Positions 33,130 to 45,540 of a stretch of 64,000 bases of DNA are shown piece by piece. Position 1 is the stretch's first letter. The number at the start of each line of letters is the position of its first letter. The notes under the pieces are model-generated. The model was not told the DNA's origin. It did not search any database and worked only from the letters and a program-made list of their open reading frames with translations. Source of the DNA: Pascua guehoae. Lineage: Eukaryota > Basidiomycota > Tremellomycetes > Trichosporonales > Trichosporonaceae. The stretch spans positions 1,089,588-1,153,587 of the forward strand of contig BCJX01000006.1 of assembly GCA_001600415.1 (NCBI GenBank), given 5' to 3'. The position numbers and the translations under genes were made by a program.

Positions 33130-33435
33130 GATGAGTGCGCTTTGAGGTGAGAAAGGAGTGGAAAACAAGAGTTGGGTGGTGGGAAGATTGGGTGCGTGGT
33201 CGGTCTACTGTAGTCTTGTCCAGTCCATGTTGCTTTTCAGCAAGACGCGTCTGCGGTTTACCTGGTGGAGGCAAATGCCGCAGCTTGCCGATCATTTGAC
33301 CACGTGCTAAAATGGGGGGGAGCATAAATAGTGGTGGCAGCGGGGTGGAGATTTCGACAAGGATATGATGCAAGCACTAGTAGTCTACTTTCTTTGCTTA
33401 GCAACAACAGACGACTAGACGACGCTCTTTTCACC
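33130..33435. promoter_or_regulatory. Compact bidirectional promoter of ALG2 and DIS3
   Basis: 306 bases separate the two divergent ATGs. A CATAAATA element at about 33324-33331 lies some 105 bases upstream of the DIS3 ATG and may be its TATA-like box. No other element was recognised. Confidence 0.5.
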
Positions 33436-36400
33436 ATGGCCGCTGTTGCAGAGGGCTCACGCCCAGCCATTACAATCCTCAAGCGCCATCGCGAGGATAT
33501 CCCCATCTCCCAGAACAAGTTTCTCAAAAAGACGGCAAGGGGAAAGGTCCTCCAGTGTGAGTAACAACAGACAACAAACCCCCCACCTTCCTCGGCAAAC
33601 TTCTACAGTCTTCTCCTCTTGCGATTGACTCTGCTCTGTCTGACACTATACAGTCCTCCGTGAACGCTATGTGCGCGACGATATTCCCTGTGGCTTCTCC
33701 CAGTGCCACTTGTGCTCCGACTTTCCAGGCTTCCGCCCCGTGCTCCCCCTGCGCGGCTATGCCCAACACTCCAAGTTCACCTACCCCAACGGACACTGGC
33801 TTGTGATTGACACCAACATCGTGCTCCACCAGGTTAGCTTCCAAAGAACTGAGTTCTGTTCAAGCTGACATTCAGATGGACCTCCTCAGCGCACTCCCAC
33901 CCCAGCTCCCGCTCATTGTGCCGTCCACTGTTATCCGCGAGACGCGCCACCGCTCCCTTCCTCTCTACAACCGGCTACAGCAGATTGTACAGGATGAGGA
34001 CCGCTGTGTGTGGGTGTGGTGGAACGAGGAAGCACGCGAGACTGCAACAGCCGGCCAGGCAGTGGAGGACGAGACGATCAACGACAGGAACGATCGCGGT
34101 AAGCTGAGAGGGGATCACTGGAATCAGCTGACATACAGCTATCCGCCAGACATTACACTTTTACAACTCGCATATCGCCCACTCGGTCACCTCTGGCCCC
34201 CAGCTTATCCTTCTCACAGACGACAAGAAGAACCGCGAGCTTGCCGCGGCTGAGGGTCTGACGGCGTCTAGCACGAAGGACTATGTCGACGGCCTCCAGG
34301 GCGAGGTTCGGGACCGCCTCGTCGACCTGGTCGTCGGCGGCGTTGACGAGCTCGCACCGGGAGAACGCAGGGGAAGGAGGATTTACGACGACGTGGGTCA
34401 TTCTTCTTTTGGTTTGTTGCTCACCCATGCAGTACCTTCCTCAGGAGACTCTTACCGCTGGAGTCAAGAGCGGACGCTACCTCCAAGGACACTTTAACGC
34501 CAACCCGTACAACTACTTGGAGGTGAGTTACTGTTCCTTCATCGCCATCTATATTGACTCTTCAGGGAACAGTCCGCGTACCCGGCATGAACAAGAATGT
34601 CCTGCTTGTTGGACGCAAGGCCATGAACCGGTCTGTTGACGGTGACCTTGTTGTTGTCGAGCTGTTGCCAAAGGCGGAGTGGAAAGCCCCCGGCGACGAG
34701 GTGGTCGACCAGGACAGTGAGTTAAGAACTCGTCGTCTGCGATTGCCTGCTAACGGGCAGTCACTCTCAAGGACGATGACGTTGAGGGTGATGAGGGTAG
34801 CGGTCTTGAGGCTGTGAGGGAGAAGGAAGAGAGCAAGGACACAAGCGAGGTGGCCAAGAAGGCGCCAAGGGAGGTGCTCCCAACGGGCCGTGTTGTCGGT
34901 GTGACCAAGCGTAACTGGCGCGCGTGAGTAGCTCCGTCCACGATCTCGAATGTTAGCTAATCCTGCAGCTATGTTTGCCACCTCGACCGTTCCTCCCTCT
35001 CTGACGCAGCCCTCACGTCTCTGTCTCAGCAGACCGTTTTCGCAACACCGCTCTCCAGTGCGCTCCCACGTATCCGTCTGCGCACAAGGCAGGCGCCTGC
35101 ACTCCTGGACCAAAAGATCCTTGTGACAATTGACAGCTGGTCCACGTCTTCCCGCTACCCTGATGGTCACTTTGTCCGCGCCCTCGGCAAGGTCGAGTCC
35201 AAGGAGGCAGAGCAGGAGTCGCTGCTCCTCGAGTACGAGGTGCCCTACAGGCCATTTGGAAAGGCTATTCTCAACTGTCTTCCCAAGGAGGGAGACACCT
35301 GGAAGGTGCCGCCCAAGGCGGCTGACAGCTTTGAGTGGCGTGACCGCGAGGACCTGCGTGATCTCATCATCTGCAGCATTGATCCTCCAGGTGGGTAACT
35401 AAAACGACCAGACACGTTCAGCTACTGACTCGCACAGGGTGCCAAGACATTGACGATGCGCTGCACGCGCGTCCCTTGCCTAATGGCAACATTGAGGCCG
35501 GTGTCCGTGAGTATGCTGGGTTGGGAGTAACGTAAGCTCACACTGCAGATATTGCCGATGTCGGCCACTTTGTCCACTCGGACAACCCCATGGACTCGGA
35601 GGCTGCCTCGCGCGGTACGACCGTCTACCTTGTTGACAAGCGTATCGACATGCTTCCTGAGCTGCTGGGTACCAACCTCTGCTCATTGCGGCCGTATGTG
35701 GAGCGTCTTGCATTCTCCGTCATCTGGGTATGTGGACCATCCTCACCTCGCGGCATTTGCTGATACCCCCGCAGGAACTCTCACCGGAAGGTGACATTCT
35801 CAACGTGCGCTACGTCAAGTCCGTCATCTCCTCCAAGGAGGCGTTCACATACGCGGCGGCACAGAAGCGGAAGGATGACAAGTGAGTTGGATCCGGCGAT
35901 ACACTCAACTGACATCCAGATCGCTCAACGACCCCCTCACCCAGGGTATCCGCCTGCTCAACTCGCTCGCCATCAAGCTCAAGGCCAAGCGTATCGCGGC
36001 TGGTGCACTGTCGCTCTCGTCGCCCGAGCTCAAGATTCATCTCAACTCGTCCGAGTCGACTGGCCCAATCGATGTTGAGCAGAAGGAGCAGCTCGAGACA
36101 AACTCTCTTGTCGAGGAGTTTATGCTTCTCGCCAACATCAGTGTTGCAAGGAAGATCCAGGACGCTTACCCTGCTACCGCTGTGCTTCGGTAGGTTTGGA
36201 GGCCTTGGGCACAAGCTAATCCACCCAGTCGTCATGCTCCTCCACCAAAGACCAACTTTGAAGCACTTCAGGACATTCTCATGAAGCGCAAGGGCATGAC
36301 GCTCGATGTGTCAAGCTCCAAGGCGCTCGCCGACTCGCTTGATCGCTGTGTGGTGGGTTGTAGTGACGCTTCGTCGACTAACCCAACAGGACCCCGACTT

Positions 36401-37031
36401 ACCCGAGTTCAACACCCTGGTGCGTATCATGGCGACGCGCTGTATGCTCGCAGCCGAGTACTTTGGCGCTGGGAGTGTTTCGCGGGACGCATACGGGCAC
36501 TACGGCCTTGCATCAGAGATTTACACGCACTTTACGTCGCCCATCCGTCGCTACGCCGACGTGCTTGTCCACCGTCAGCTTGCCGCGGCCATCAACTACA
36601 CCCCGCTGCACCCGACCTTGCAGTCGAAGCAGCACGTGGAGCGCATGTTAAATACGGTGAACAAGCGGCACCGTCTGGCGCAGATGGCCAGTCGTGCGAG
36701 CATCGAGTTCTACGTTGGCCTGGCCCTCAAGTCGCGCACCGAGACCTCTGGCCAGCAGTTTGTGCGCGAGGAGGCGTTTGTTATCAAGACGTTCCGCAAC
36801 GGCCTTGCCGTGTTTGTGTCCAAACTTGGTCTCGAGGGCCTCATCACGTTCGCCAAGGACACGCACGAGTTTGATCCTGAGAACTATCTCATCAACATTC
36901 CTACCCCCAATGGTGGAACCAAGACGATTGCCGTGTTTGACCGTGTGACGGTTGACATTTCAATCGAAAAGGACCCAAACACCCTTCGTGGCAAGGTCAA
37001 GATGGTGCTCGTGGGCGCGGAGAATCTCTAG
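33436..37031 (+). CDS. DIS3: Exosome catalytic subunit Dis3/Rrp44
   Basis: Fourteen exons close exactly in phase to 997 residues (exon ends 33556, 33832, 34098, 34392, 34522, 34716, 34923, 35390, 35506, 35727, 35881, 36189, 36352, 37031). It is the 3'-5' exoribonuclease and endonuclease of the RNA exosome. In order: the CR3 zinc motif CGFSQCHLC; a PIN domain with [10 protein letters not shown] and [10 protein letters not shown]; cold-shock domains; the RNB domain with [19 protein letters not shown] (metal-binding Asps), [13 protein letters not shown] and [20 protein letters not shown]; and a C-terminal S1 domain ending [12 protein letters not shown]. Most introns are only 37-47 bases. All catalytic motifs look intact. 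Confidence 0.96.
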
Positions 37032-37254
37032 ATTGCATAGGCACATGTACAGATGCAGTAGATGGTGACTCTAAGGAAAGGGGGGAGGTGGGGGAGGGGG
37101 CGCATGCAGGGGAGGCAGAGGCCATCGGGTCAAGTTGCAGCGGCAATAGACGGGAGGGCGGAGGACGGGATATCCGTGTGGCAAAGTTCCAGGCAGGGTC
37201 AATAATGATCACTGGGCCTCCACTTTTTTGAAAGTCGATGTCATCAATATCCCC

Positions 37255-38831
37255 ATGGCCACCCGTCAAGATCAAGGCGACACTCCCCATACCCCAGTCG
37301 AGCGCCCACTCTCGCTCGACGAGTATGCACGCTATGGACGACAGATGATCCAGCCCGAGTGGGGCTTGCCAGGTGCGTCACCCGGGCCTTGCCGAGCTCT
37401 GACGATAATGCGATTTGTAACGCGTTCTCGTGGGTAGACGACTAACATTCAGGACAGCTCAAGCTCAAGCGCGCGAAAGTGGCCGTGGTGGGGGCAGGCG
37501 GTCTCGGATGTCCTCTCCTGCAGTATCTCGCTGGTGCAGGTGTCGGTACGTATAATCTCCTCCACACATGGTACAGTACGTGAGCTTGAAAGCTGACGAC
37601 AGGGACAATCACAATCTTTGACGCCGATACCGTGTCCGCAAGCAACCTCCACAGACAGGTGCTGCACACGACCGAGCGGGTGGGGATGAACAAGGCGCTT
37701 TCGGCGTATATCGCACTCAAGGCGTGAGTCCCACCTGCAAGAGACAATGGGCACGTTGAGATGGAGTGGCCTAACAGCCCAGACTGAACCCTCACCCGCA
37801 CCTCGACCCGCGCGCCGAGGCAATCACGCCGTCGTCCGCGCTCTCCCAGCTGGGCGGCCACGACGTCGTGGTAGACGCGACCGACAGACCGTATACACGC
37901 TACCTCATCTCGGACGCGGCGGTGCGCCTCGGCGTCCCGCTCGTCTCTGGTGCGGCGCTGTCAACCGCCGGCCAATGGGCAGTGTATGGCGGCACCTACT
38001 CGACTCCCACCCCGGGCGGCGCCTCTACAGTGGCAGAAAACGGATCCCCGGCTCCCACCCGCCGCGCATGCTACCGGTGCATGTGGCCGCGCGTCGCGTC
38101 GGCGCCGCAGACATGCGACGAGGCGGGCGTCTGGGGTCCCGTCGTCGGCATGGTCGGCGTCGCCATGGCGGGCGAAGTCATCTCGGTCCTCTTGGGAACC
38201 GCGCGCGAGCCCAAGCTCCACCTCCTGCATATGGGCGGCACGCCGCTGGTGCGCACCGTCAAGATGCGCCCGCCGCGGAAGGAGTGTGTTGCCTGTGGAC
38301 CTGACGCGACTGTTGGCGACGACCTCGAGGTGGTCGATTATGATGCGGTGTGCGGTGCGGCTATACAAGTCGCGGAGGCGCGGCACCGTGTCGGCGTCGA
38401 GGTGAGTCGCAGAGTCGCGGAGTCGAGTCGAGTGGGAAGACAACGTGCGACGGGTACTGGAAGTACTAACGACAGCACATGCGCGACATCCTCGGCCAGC
38501 CTGGCGTGCTGGTAATCGACACCCGCCCCGAAGTCGAGTTTGGCATTGCCAGCCTCCCACATACCACCAGTACGTATCTCAGTGTCGGGCTACTCGACTT
38601 GGACAAGGACTGACCCTCACTCAAGACATTCCCCTGGACGCCATCCTGGCAGACCCAGAGCGTGTGCCCCAGAGTCCCCAGGTGCTCTTCCTCTGCCGAC
38701 GGGGCAACGACTCGCAGGTCGCCGCGGAGCATCTCCGCACCCTGAGACCAGACGCGACCGTGGGCGATGTGCGTGGGGGCCTGCTTGCGTGGGCTAGGGA
38801 TGTGGATGACGACTTTCCGGTCTACTGGTAA
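37255..38831 (+). CDS. UBA4: Adenylyltransferase-sulfurtransferase Uba4/MOCS3
   Basis: Six exons close in phase (37255-37372, 37453-37545, 37603-37723, 37783-38401, 38476-38569, 38626-38831), giving 416 residues. The N-terminal half is an E1-like ThiF fold: [32 protein letters not shown] (nucleotide loop), [14 protein letters not shown], and [13 protein letters not shown]. Zinc ligands are CYRC and CVAC, and the conserved Cys is in [13 protein letters not shown]. The C-terminal half is a rhodanese domain ([14 protein letters not shown]) with active Cys in [10 protein letters not shown]. It activates and thiocarboxylates Urm1 for tRNA wobble-uridine thiolation and urmylation, and in some fungi Mocs2A for molybdopterin. 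An in-frame ATG at 37228 is a possible alternative start. It lies 223 bases downstream of DIS3 on the same strand. Confidence 0.94.
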
Positions 38832-39172
38832 TGTCTGCTGTTGCAGTACTTGTGACGTCTGCATCGCTCCAGGCCTGTTTACCTGCGCCTGAAGCTGTTC
38901 AGGTGCCAAGTGCTCCAGCTACCATTGCCCGCCTTCATTGCCCGCCTTCTTGCTCGCCTGCAGTCTCTCCATCCGCCATGCGTCCTTGCATAACCTCCAC
39001 GGCCTCGCACTGTCCACGTCCAACCTCACGCACCACATTCAGCTTCCAGCACACTTCCCCCAACCACTACCCCAGCATTGTACACCATGCTCGCTCCGCA
39101 GACCAAATCCGGGCTCGATCTCATCTGTCTTACATAGTCTATATCCCGCCTCCAACCACCCTCGCGGACCGA
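38832..39172. other. Convergent 3' region of UBA4 and LCL2
   Basis: 341 bases between two convergent stop codons, moderately CT-rich. Nothing else is recognised. Confidence 0.5.
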
Positions 39173-39930
39173 TTATATTGCGCTCGCAAACCGCACAACC
39201 TCCGAGCAATCGCCACTGCGGACACAGATGAATGGCGGCCCTTCGCCCTCGTCGCGCGGGCGGTCGTCGGGGAGGACGCACTTTGTGTCCTCGCTGAGAT
39301 GTCAGTGGCGCCGAGAAGGTTGCGGTGCGCGGCCGTGTTGGTAGTGCCCTCGAGATACACCGTGCCGTTGCAGGTGGCCATGCGTGATGTACAGATGGTG
39401 TACCACGCAGCATAGCCTACTCCCCCAGTCACTGAACCCCCAAACACGACTCACGGATAAGGGCATGGACAATCGGCAGGCGTTGGCACGCAGGTCAAGC
39501 TCCCGGGACAGACATAGCCCGCGCGGCAGGAAACTGGAGTCAGCATATGATCTGTGGCCAAGGGGACATGAGTGTGTGCCAGGTCGAGCATTTAGGTTTG
39601 CACACCACCGTCCACGACAGTACAGTAGTGGTGGATCGCGCAGGGCATCACCTCCCTCCAAACCACAACAACGCCCCCTCCACCACACACCACAAACAAC
39701 CCCCTCCTCCCCAAACACACCCCACGCTCAAATCAATTCCAATACACACCCTGATGAAGCTCATGCCACCCCTTGTGCTCGCGGCGCGGCACGCCGTCGT
39801 CGTGCTGCTGCTGCTGCTGCTGGTGCTGGCCGCCAAAGTTGAACGCGTGCTGGAAAAAGTTGCCAAACTGCGCCGCGGCCTGGAGGGGCAGGACGGCCGC
39901 GAGGACGAGGATGACGAGCGCGCGGACCAT
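39173..39930 (-). CDS. LCL2: LCL2 family secretory protein (long chronological lifespan 2)
   Basis: Three exons close in phase (39930-39750, 39533-39455, 39293-39173), giving 126 residues. The N-terminus is a signal peptide (MVRALVILVLAAVLPLQAAA) followed by QFGNFFQHAFNFGG and a poly-Gln stretch. The cysteine-rich core CRAGYVCPGSLTCVPTPADC then CPCPYPEDTKCVLPD and the tail FICVRSGDCSEVVRFASAI are diagnostic of Lcl2. The family is implicated in ER-associated degradation and chronological lifespan in yeast. The CAG-type repeat coding Gln6 (39797-39816) could vary. It is divergent from SEC10 (390 bases between ATGs). The gene is easy to miss because no single ORF covers it. Confidence 0.92.
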
Positions 39931-40320
39931 CGCGTCGGCGTGGGTTTCGTCCCGGTGACAAGGGCTTTGGGTACTCGCTCGAGGCCGAGGGGCAGTTTGA
40001 TGGCGGCGATGGAGGAGATGTTGACAACAAATACTGGGGTCATTGTCGCAGCGATGGACGCCACGTCGCGTCCACTGCGGGGCCCGAAACACGGGGTCGC
40101 GACGGGGCATTTTGCTTCCGCTTTCTTAAATCACCATTAGGACTGGTCCGGTATTTACTACTATTGCAATGACGGCACGCGCACGGACACTGGTTGACTC
40201 TTCGTGGATGTTCCCCTGAGGCGTGTCCACCTCGAGCACCTTGGGACGTTGGCAACAAGTCGACCGCGTCGTCAACGTCACATCCCCATCCTCACGTTGC
40301 CACTTGCGACCACATCGACC
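39931..40320. promoter_or_regulatory. Divergent promoter region of LCL2 and SEC10
   Basis: 390 bases between two divergent start codons. No RNA gene, repeat or clear core element was recognised. The regulatory role is inferred from layout. Confidence 0.45.
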
Positions 40321-43300
40321 ATGTCCACGGAGCCCTTGTCGCCGCCGCGGCGTCCAGCACGTGCTGCGCGCGGGATGGGGTCGGACGTCCCACCGCGCCG
40401 TGATCCCGCGATTGCAAGGGCGCTCCAGCTGTCAACGTTTGAGGTGAGTAGAGTTGAGCTTGGTCGGGGAGATGCTGGAGGGTCGGTCGGCTTAGGCGGG
40501 GACGAGACGGGGGAGAGTGAGGGATCACGAGATAAAGTAGCTGACACGACAAGGATAATTACTCTACCGAGGATTTTATCGGGACGCTGAGCGAGAAGCT
40601 CATCGCGGAGAGCAAGGCAGATCCAGGTCGTGAGTGTGGACTCGAGTGACCGTAAATGGAGCTGGCAATGGGCATTGTGCCGGTGATTATGCGCTACATG
40701 TCACGCACGCCGACAACCACGAGGAGTAACCCAGCGGCAGTCTAGGTCAGGTGGAGGATCGAGATGTGCCTCTGTTCACGGACCACACTGACGACAGCCT
40801 TCAACCCAGCCCCGTTCATGCAGACATTTTCGCCCGCGCTCGACGCGCTCCTCCAGCTCCGGTCCCAGGTTGCAGAGCGCACAAAGAAGATGGAGACAGA
40901 GGTGCGACGTGCCAACCGCGAGTATGGGAAGCGCCTGCGTGAGCTCGACAGCGGGTTTGAAGTGAGTCAGGGCGGCTATGCCTGGGTGCGTTGGAATCTA
41001 ACACCCAGGCTGTTGGGAGTTCATTCTCGTCTATAGAGAACAAGATGAGTGATGTGGGCCGCACGGCAGCACGCATTGGCGAGCAGCTCGAGTCGCTCCA
41101 CCACACACGTTCTACGGCACAGGCGACCTCGCTCCTCCTGTCATACTACATGTCGCTCGTGCACCAGACGTCAACAACAGGGGAGAGCGCCGAAGCCCTC
41201 GAAGCATTATTCGCGACGCGCAACACGCGTGAAGGGCGCACCCGCCTCGCGCTCGTCCTCCGTCGCCTTTCGACGGTCGCAAAGGACGTGGCAGACAATG
41301 CGGCCCAGGCGCTCGCGGACGCCGAGGATGCAGAGAAGAAGGAGGAGAATGGCGACGAAGGCGCGAGCGTTGCAGCTTCGCGCAAGCAGATCCTTCATCG
41401 CCGCGGCGAAAAGGAAAAGGCCGACCGTGTACGCGATGAGGTGGAAAAGTACTGCGAGCGCTTTGAGAAGGAGGTGCTCCGCTACTTTGACCGCAGCTAC
41501 CGCAAGGGCGACCCACGCATGATGGCGCACTGTGCCAAGGTCCTCGAGGACTTCAACGGCGGCACGTCCTGTGTCCAGATTTACGTCAACCAGCACGACT
41601 TTTTCATCTCAAAGGACCGCGTCGCGGAAGGTGGATTTGATGACACGGAAATGTGGGTGCCGCAATTACGAGCGTAGCTGACACCCATCAGGTGGAGATC
41701 GGTTGGAGATCCCAATGCTCCGCCACCCACATCCGAGCCAGGTCTGGAGGCGCTCTTCAAGGAGATTCGCGAGACGGTTGCGCAGGAGGCGCAGATTGTC
41801 AAGGCCGTATTCCCCAACCCGAGCGCTGTCATGCAGGTGTTCCTGCAGCGTATCTTTGCGCAAGTTGTAGGTGCGCCTGTCCTTGTCACACCTGACACCA
41901 GATCCAACAACACATCGAGTCGTTGGTCTCGCGTGCGTCGACCATCTCGACGCTTGCAATCCTGCGCATCCTGTACCTCGCACATACAATGTGCAGCCGG
42001 CACGTCGAAGACTTGAAAGTGTATGACGCGACTCTTGGCGGGTCTGTGGCCGGGCCGTCCAAGTTGGCAGACGCGAGCAATGGGCCGATTGCAGTGCTCC
42101 TCGACCAGTCCCTGGAGGAGATCTTTGTTCCTTGGCTGGAAGGTTCAAGATACCTCGACACCGAGAGCAAGAATCTTGTCGAGCTGTATGCCGGTCTTGT
42201 CGGCCGTTTCACGAGATATCACGTGAGTGGCCCTGTCCTGGCCTGGACTGACGTGACCAGGAGATGGTCCAGAAGGCAAAGCCAAATTCGCTTCTCGACC
42301 GCATGGTCGGTTCGACCTCGGCTCCTACATCGACGGCTCATGCGGCGGCGGCGGCGTTCACAAAGCACATGAACCTCTTTGCGACATCGGCAACGTCTGC
42401 GTTTTCGTCGGCATCTGGTCGCTCAACGCCCGTCGTTCCCGCCCGCTCTGCTGCGCGACTGAGCATGCAGGGCCCACCAAGCGGTATTCGACTGCCACCT
42501 TCACGAGGAGAAAGCATGAACGAGCAGGAAGAGGACCGATTGTTCCCTACGGACGGCAACCTTTCCGTTGACATGGCAGAGCGCATGCTGCGCTGGCATG
42601 CCGAGGCTGTCGGGCGCGTGGTGGAGCTCAGCCCATCAGCAGACGTGGCCAAGAATGTCCTCTCCCTGTCTCGAGTTCTTGCCGATGCGATCGGACGGTC
42701 GTTCGTGGAAACGGCGCTCGACTCTGCGCTATTCAAGCTCGAGCAGAGCGACTCGAGGGCAGAGCCCGACCTTTCAGGTCTCGGCGTACTGCGTTCTGTC
42801 GATCTCGTCTGCCACCTATGGCAGCGGTACACATCTACAGCGCTCGTGCCGCTGACTGGCTCGTCGACTGCTGTGCGGCGCGAAATTGCGACATTCAACC
42901 AGCACAATGTGGTGCGGATGGAGGGCAAGGTCAATGCCTTGATTCAAAAGTCTGTCGACGCCATTACCTCGTGGCTCGCGTACCTCCTCTCAAAGCAAAA
43001 GAAGGGCGACTTCAAGCCACGGAACGACGAGCTGTCGTTTGCGCGCACAAATACGGAGCCGTGTGAGCTCAGCTGCGACTTTCTTGCGATTGTCAAGGAT
43101 GCAGCGAGCGAGGGGTTGAGCGGCAAGAACCTCGAGGCGTTCCTGACCGAGATTGGCGTCGCGTTCCACTCGCTGCTGTTGGACCACTTTAAGAAGTGGC
43201 CCGTCAACCCTACCGGTGGACTCATGTTGACCAAGGACCTTGCATCGTACCAGGAGGCGGTCGCGTCGTATAGGATCAACGCGCTCAACGACCGATTTGA

Positions 43301-43850
43301 CATGCTCCGCCAGCTGGGCAACAGCTTTATCGTGCAGCCCGACGTGCTCAAGAGCTACATGACGGAATCGCATCTTGGCCGCATCGACCCCCGCCTGCTG
43401 CGCCCGTACCTCGCCCAACGCACCGACTGGTCTCAGATCTCGCGTACCCTCGCACTGGACGACGGTACGGAGGATTCGCCAGCGCCGAGCGGCACGTCGA
43501 CGCCGACGCTTTCAGGTATTGGCAACATTGGCAATATCGGCATCGGCGGACTGAGCATGAGCGGGCTGGGTACTGGCGGCGCGCTCCTCGGCCGCTCGGC
43601 GACAAAGCGCATCAGTGCAATGAGCGGTGCGGCGGGCGCGAGTATGGCGCGCCTCCGTGACGCACTCCGCGACCACGAGAGCCCTACGGAAACCTCGGGA
43701 GCTGCAGAGACCCAGAGCCTGGGGCGGAGGGCGCCGCCAAGCGCATTCCAGCAGGCGGCACGCTCGGGCTCGGGCACAAAGGAGGACAAGAAGGAGCCAC
43801 CCAAGCGCGGGTACGGAAACTTTAACACGAACTGGGGGATCATGCACTAG
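40321..43850 (+). CDS. SEC10: Exocyst complex subunit Sec10
   Basis: Seven exons close in phase (40321-40443, 40554-40629, 40798-40961, 41009-41652, 41692-41866, 41902-42222, 42261-43850), giving 1,030 residues. Family features include an N-terminal helical coil (LLQLRSQVAERTKKMETEVR), VGSSFSSIENKMSDVGRTAA with ARIGEQLESLHHTRS, CERFEKEVLRYFDRSYRKGD, MAHCAKVLEDFNGG and IYVNQHDFFISKD. The C-terminal helical rods follow, with LLDHFKKWPVNPTGGLMLTK, AVASYRINALNDRFDMLRQL and SYMTESHLGRIDPRLLRPY. It links exocyst assembly to Sec4-positive vesicles at the plasma membrane. A Gly/Ser-rich insert with GIGNIGNIGIGG lies near the C-terminus. The length is within the fungal range. Confidence 0.93.
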
Positions 43851-44307
43851 TGCACGGAGAGAGGGGGGAGAACGGGGGATGTTTACATATTAATGCCATA
43901 GTGCATATTGCCAGATGCAAGGCTGGGCCTTGCGAGCAGCCACCAGTTGCGGATGACCGGAGCCAACACAGCGCCGGTAGGAGAGGGTCTGGAGCGTATG
44001 CAGATGGGTTGTGGACGTTGTGGGGAACGGACCGCGTGGAGCGGGGGCATTAGTGGAAGCGTGGACAGTGGCACTGGTGGCACCAGCCACGCCGCACTAC
44101 CATTGCGTGTGTGTGTCACCGCACACACCTCCAAGCACACCACAAGCAACAGCTACCCCATGTCGCGTGCGTTTACCGCGACCTCGTGCTGTCCAGGTTG
44201 GCCCCGTTTCCTCGCACCAAAGCTACCAAAGGATGCAACACTTCCTGTTGATATTGTACTCCTGTGCAACTCCTCTCTGCTCTCCACCCCCTCCCTTTCT
44301 TCTCCAA
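43851..44307. other. Intergenic, no gene seen
   Basis: About 460 bases between SEC10 and the next plus-strand start. An open frame crosses part of it but has no motif and probably covers the CT-rich leader of the downstream gene. Confidence 0.45.
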
Positions 44308-45259
44308 ATGGACCCACCACGAGTCTCACCCTCCTCGCCAAGTGGGCTCAGGCAGAGCCTCCACTCGCGTGCGCTTTCTGCTCCACCTACCTTCCTCCCG
44401 ACAGCAGCGACGGAGTCTGCCCCGGAACCGCCATCGGGGACCTGGGTATCGAACAAGTCAGTCTCCAAGTCTGGCGTCGCTGGTCGGCAGTCCGCGACCG
44501 AGTCCCGGACAGCGAGCGAGTATACCTCTGATGTTACAGAGGTGAGAACCACCCCCCTCTGATCAGATTCATCATTGGCCCATGCTGCATGCCCCCCTAT
44601 CCAAACAGGTTGCTGCCTGCCTACGTTTCCCCTCAGCTCGTCCGTTGATCTCGTCTGCTAACAGAAGACGAGGGAAAGCTTCTTCACCCTCCCCTGCCTC
44701 CTCTCGGACGCACAGTGGGCATCCGTCTCGCGCGCCATCACGCACCTCCTCGCCGAGGACGAGGGTGAGTACTGCCTCACCAGGCTTGGCAAGGATGGGA
44801 AGGTTGCGGTACGTGATGCCGGAAGTCGCTTGGGTGGGACGAGACGCGTTCGATTCCGTAGATATTTGGTTCCATGTCGACATCTTGGTGTCCACCGGGA
44901 CTAGCTTGTTCCCACCTCTGCCCTGTCGCCGGGTGCTCCTCGTTTGCCCCTCTCCAACGTGTTCTGCTTCCGGGCGCCGAGCCGTGCCAGGAGCCTGTAC
45001 CACAACCTCCCCCCCCCCCCCCCGCCCCTAGCGTACCCAGTCTGAAGGACTTTAAACTCTCGCCCCGGCGCCACTAACCCCAGTCGCCCTCACGGCGCCA
45101 CTCACACGCACTGCCTGGTCCAGGTGGTCGCGCGGCAAGTACACCCCCACGACGTCGGTACGCGTGTGCGCCGCGGGACCCGTGCCCGTCGACGCAGTAC
45201 ATCGGGCCATGCGAAGGGTGGTGCCTGACAATATATGGGAGGATGGATGTTGCGAGTAG
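44308..45259 (+). CDS. Unrecognised three-exon gene, 169 residues
   Basis: I do not recognise this protein. Exons 44308-44541, 44665-44764 and 45084-45259 join with exact phase closure, with a CTAAC branch site before the last acceptor. The ATG follows a strongly CT-rich leader. Residues 1-78 are Ser/Pro/Thr-rich and probably disordered (MDPPRVSPSSPSG). Exons 2-3 look folded: SFFTLPCLLSDAQWASVSRA, ITHLLAEDEG, then TRTAWSRWSRGKYTPTTSVR and HRAMRRVVPDNIWEDGCCE. An alternative acceptor around 44610 would give a different, Ser/Arg-rich exon 2. The second intron contains a C15 tract. No transmembrane segment or signal peptide is seen. Confidence 0.5.
45009..45023. repeat. Homopolymer C15
   Basis: Run of 15 C in the second intron of the unrecognised three-exon gene. 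Confidence 0.8.
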
Positions 45260-45441
45260 TCACGAGTAGTCGCGAGTAGCGCATAGGTGGACACAGTAGG
45301 CGGGGTGGAGACGTGGGGATGCACAGTATGGTGGACAGGGCGGATGTGGCGTTTTGGATCGAGGGCGGGTGGCACCGCCACGAACGCCACAGGCACCACT
45401 CCCGAAACGAATCCTGGTCACCATGCAACCAGTGTTGGCTG

Positions 45442-45532
45442 GCCCGTTTATATCAGTCGGTAGATAGTTTGACTCTTACTACCATGCGTGTAAGCAATCA
45501 AAATGTCATGGGTTCGAGCCCCATAATGGGCT
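45442..45532 (+). tRNA. tRNA-Lys(CUU) with 18-base intron
   Basis: The acceptor GCCCGTT/AATGGGC pairs with one G-U, and discriminator T follows. The D arm is TATC-AGTCGGTA-GATA. The anticodon stem TTTGA/TCAAA flanks CTCTTA with anticodon CTT. An 18-base insertion after position 37 fits a canonical tRNA intron. The T arm is ATGGG-TTCGAGC-CCCAT with a perfect stem. A T4 run at 45537-45540 is a likely pol III terminator. Confidence 0.93.
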
Positions 45533-45536
45533 TATC

Positions 45537-45540
45537 TTTT
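45537..45540 (+). terminator. Pol III terminator of tRNA-Lys
   Basis: TTTT five bases after the tRNA 3' end. Confidence 0.6.
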
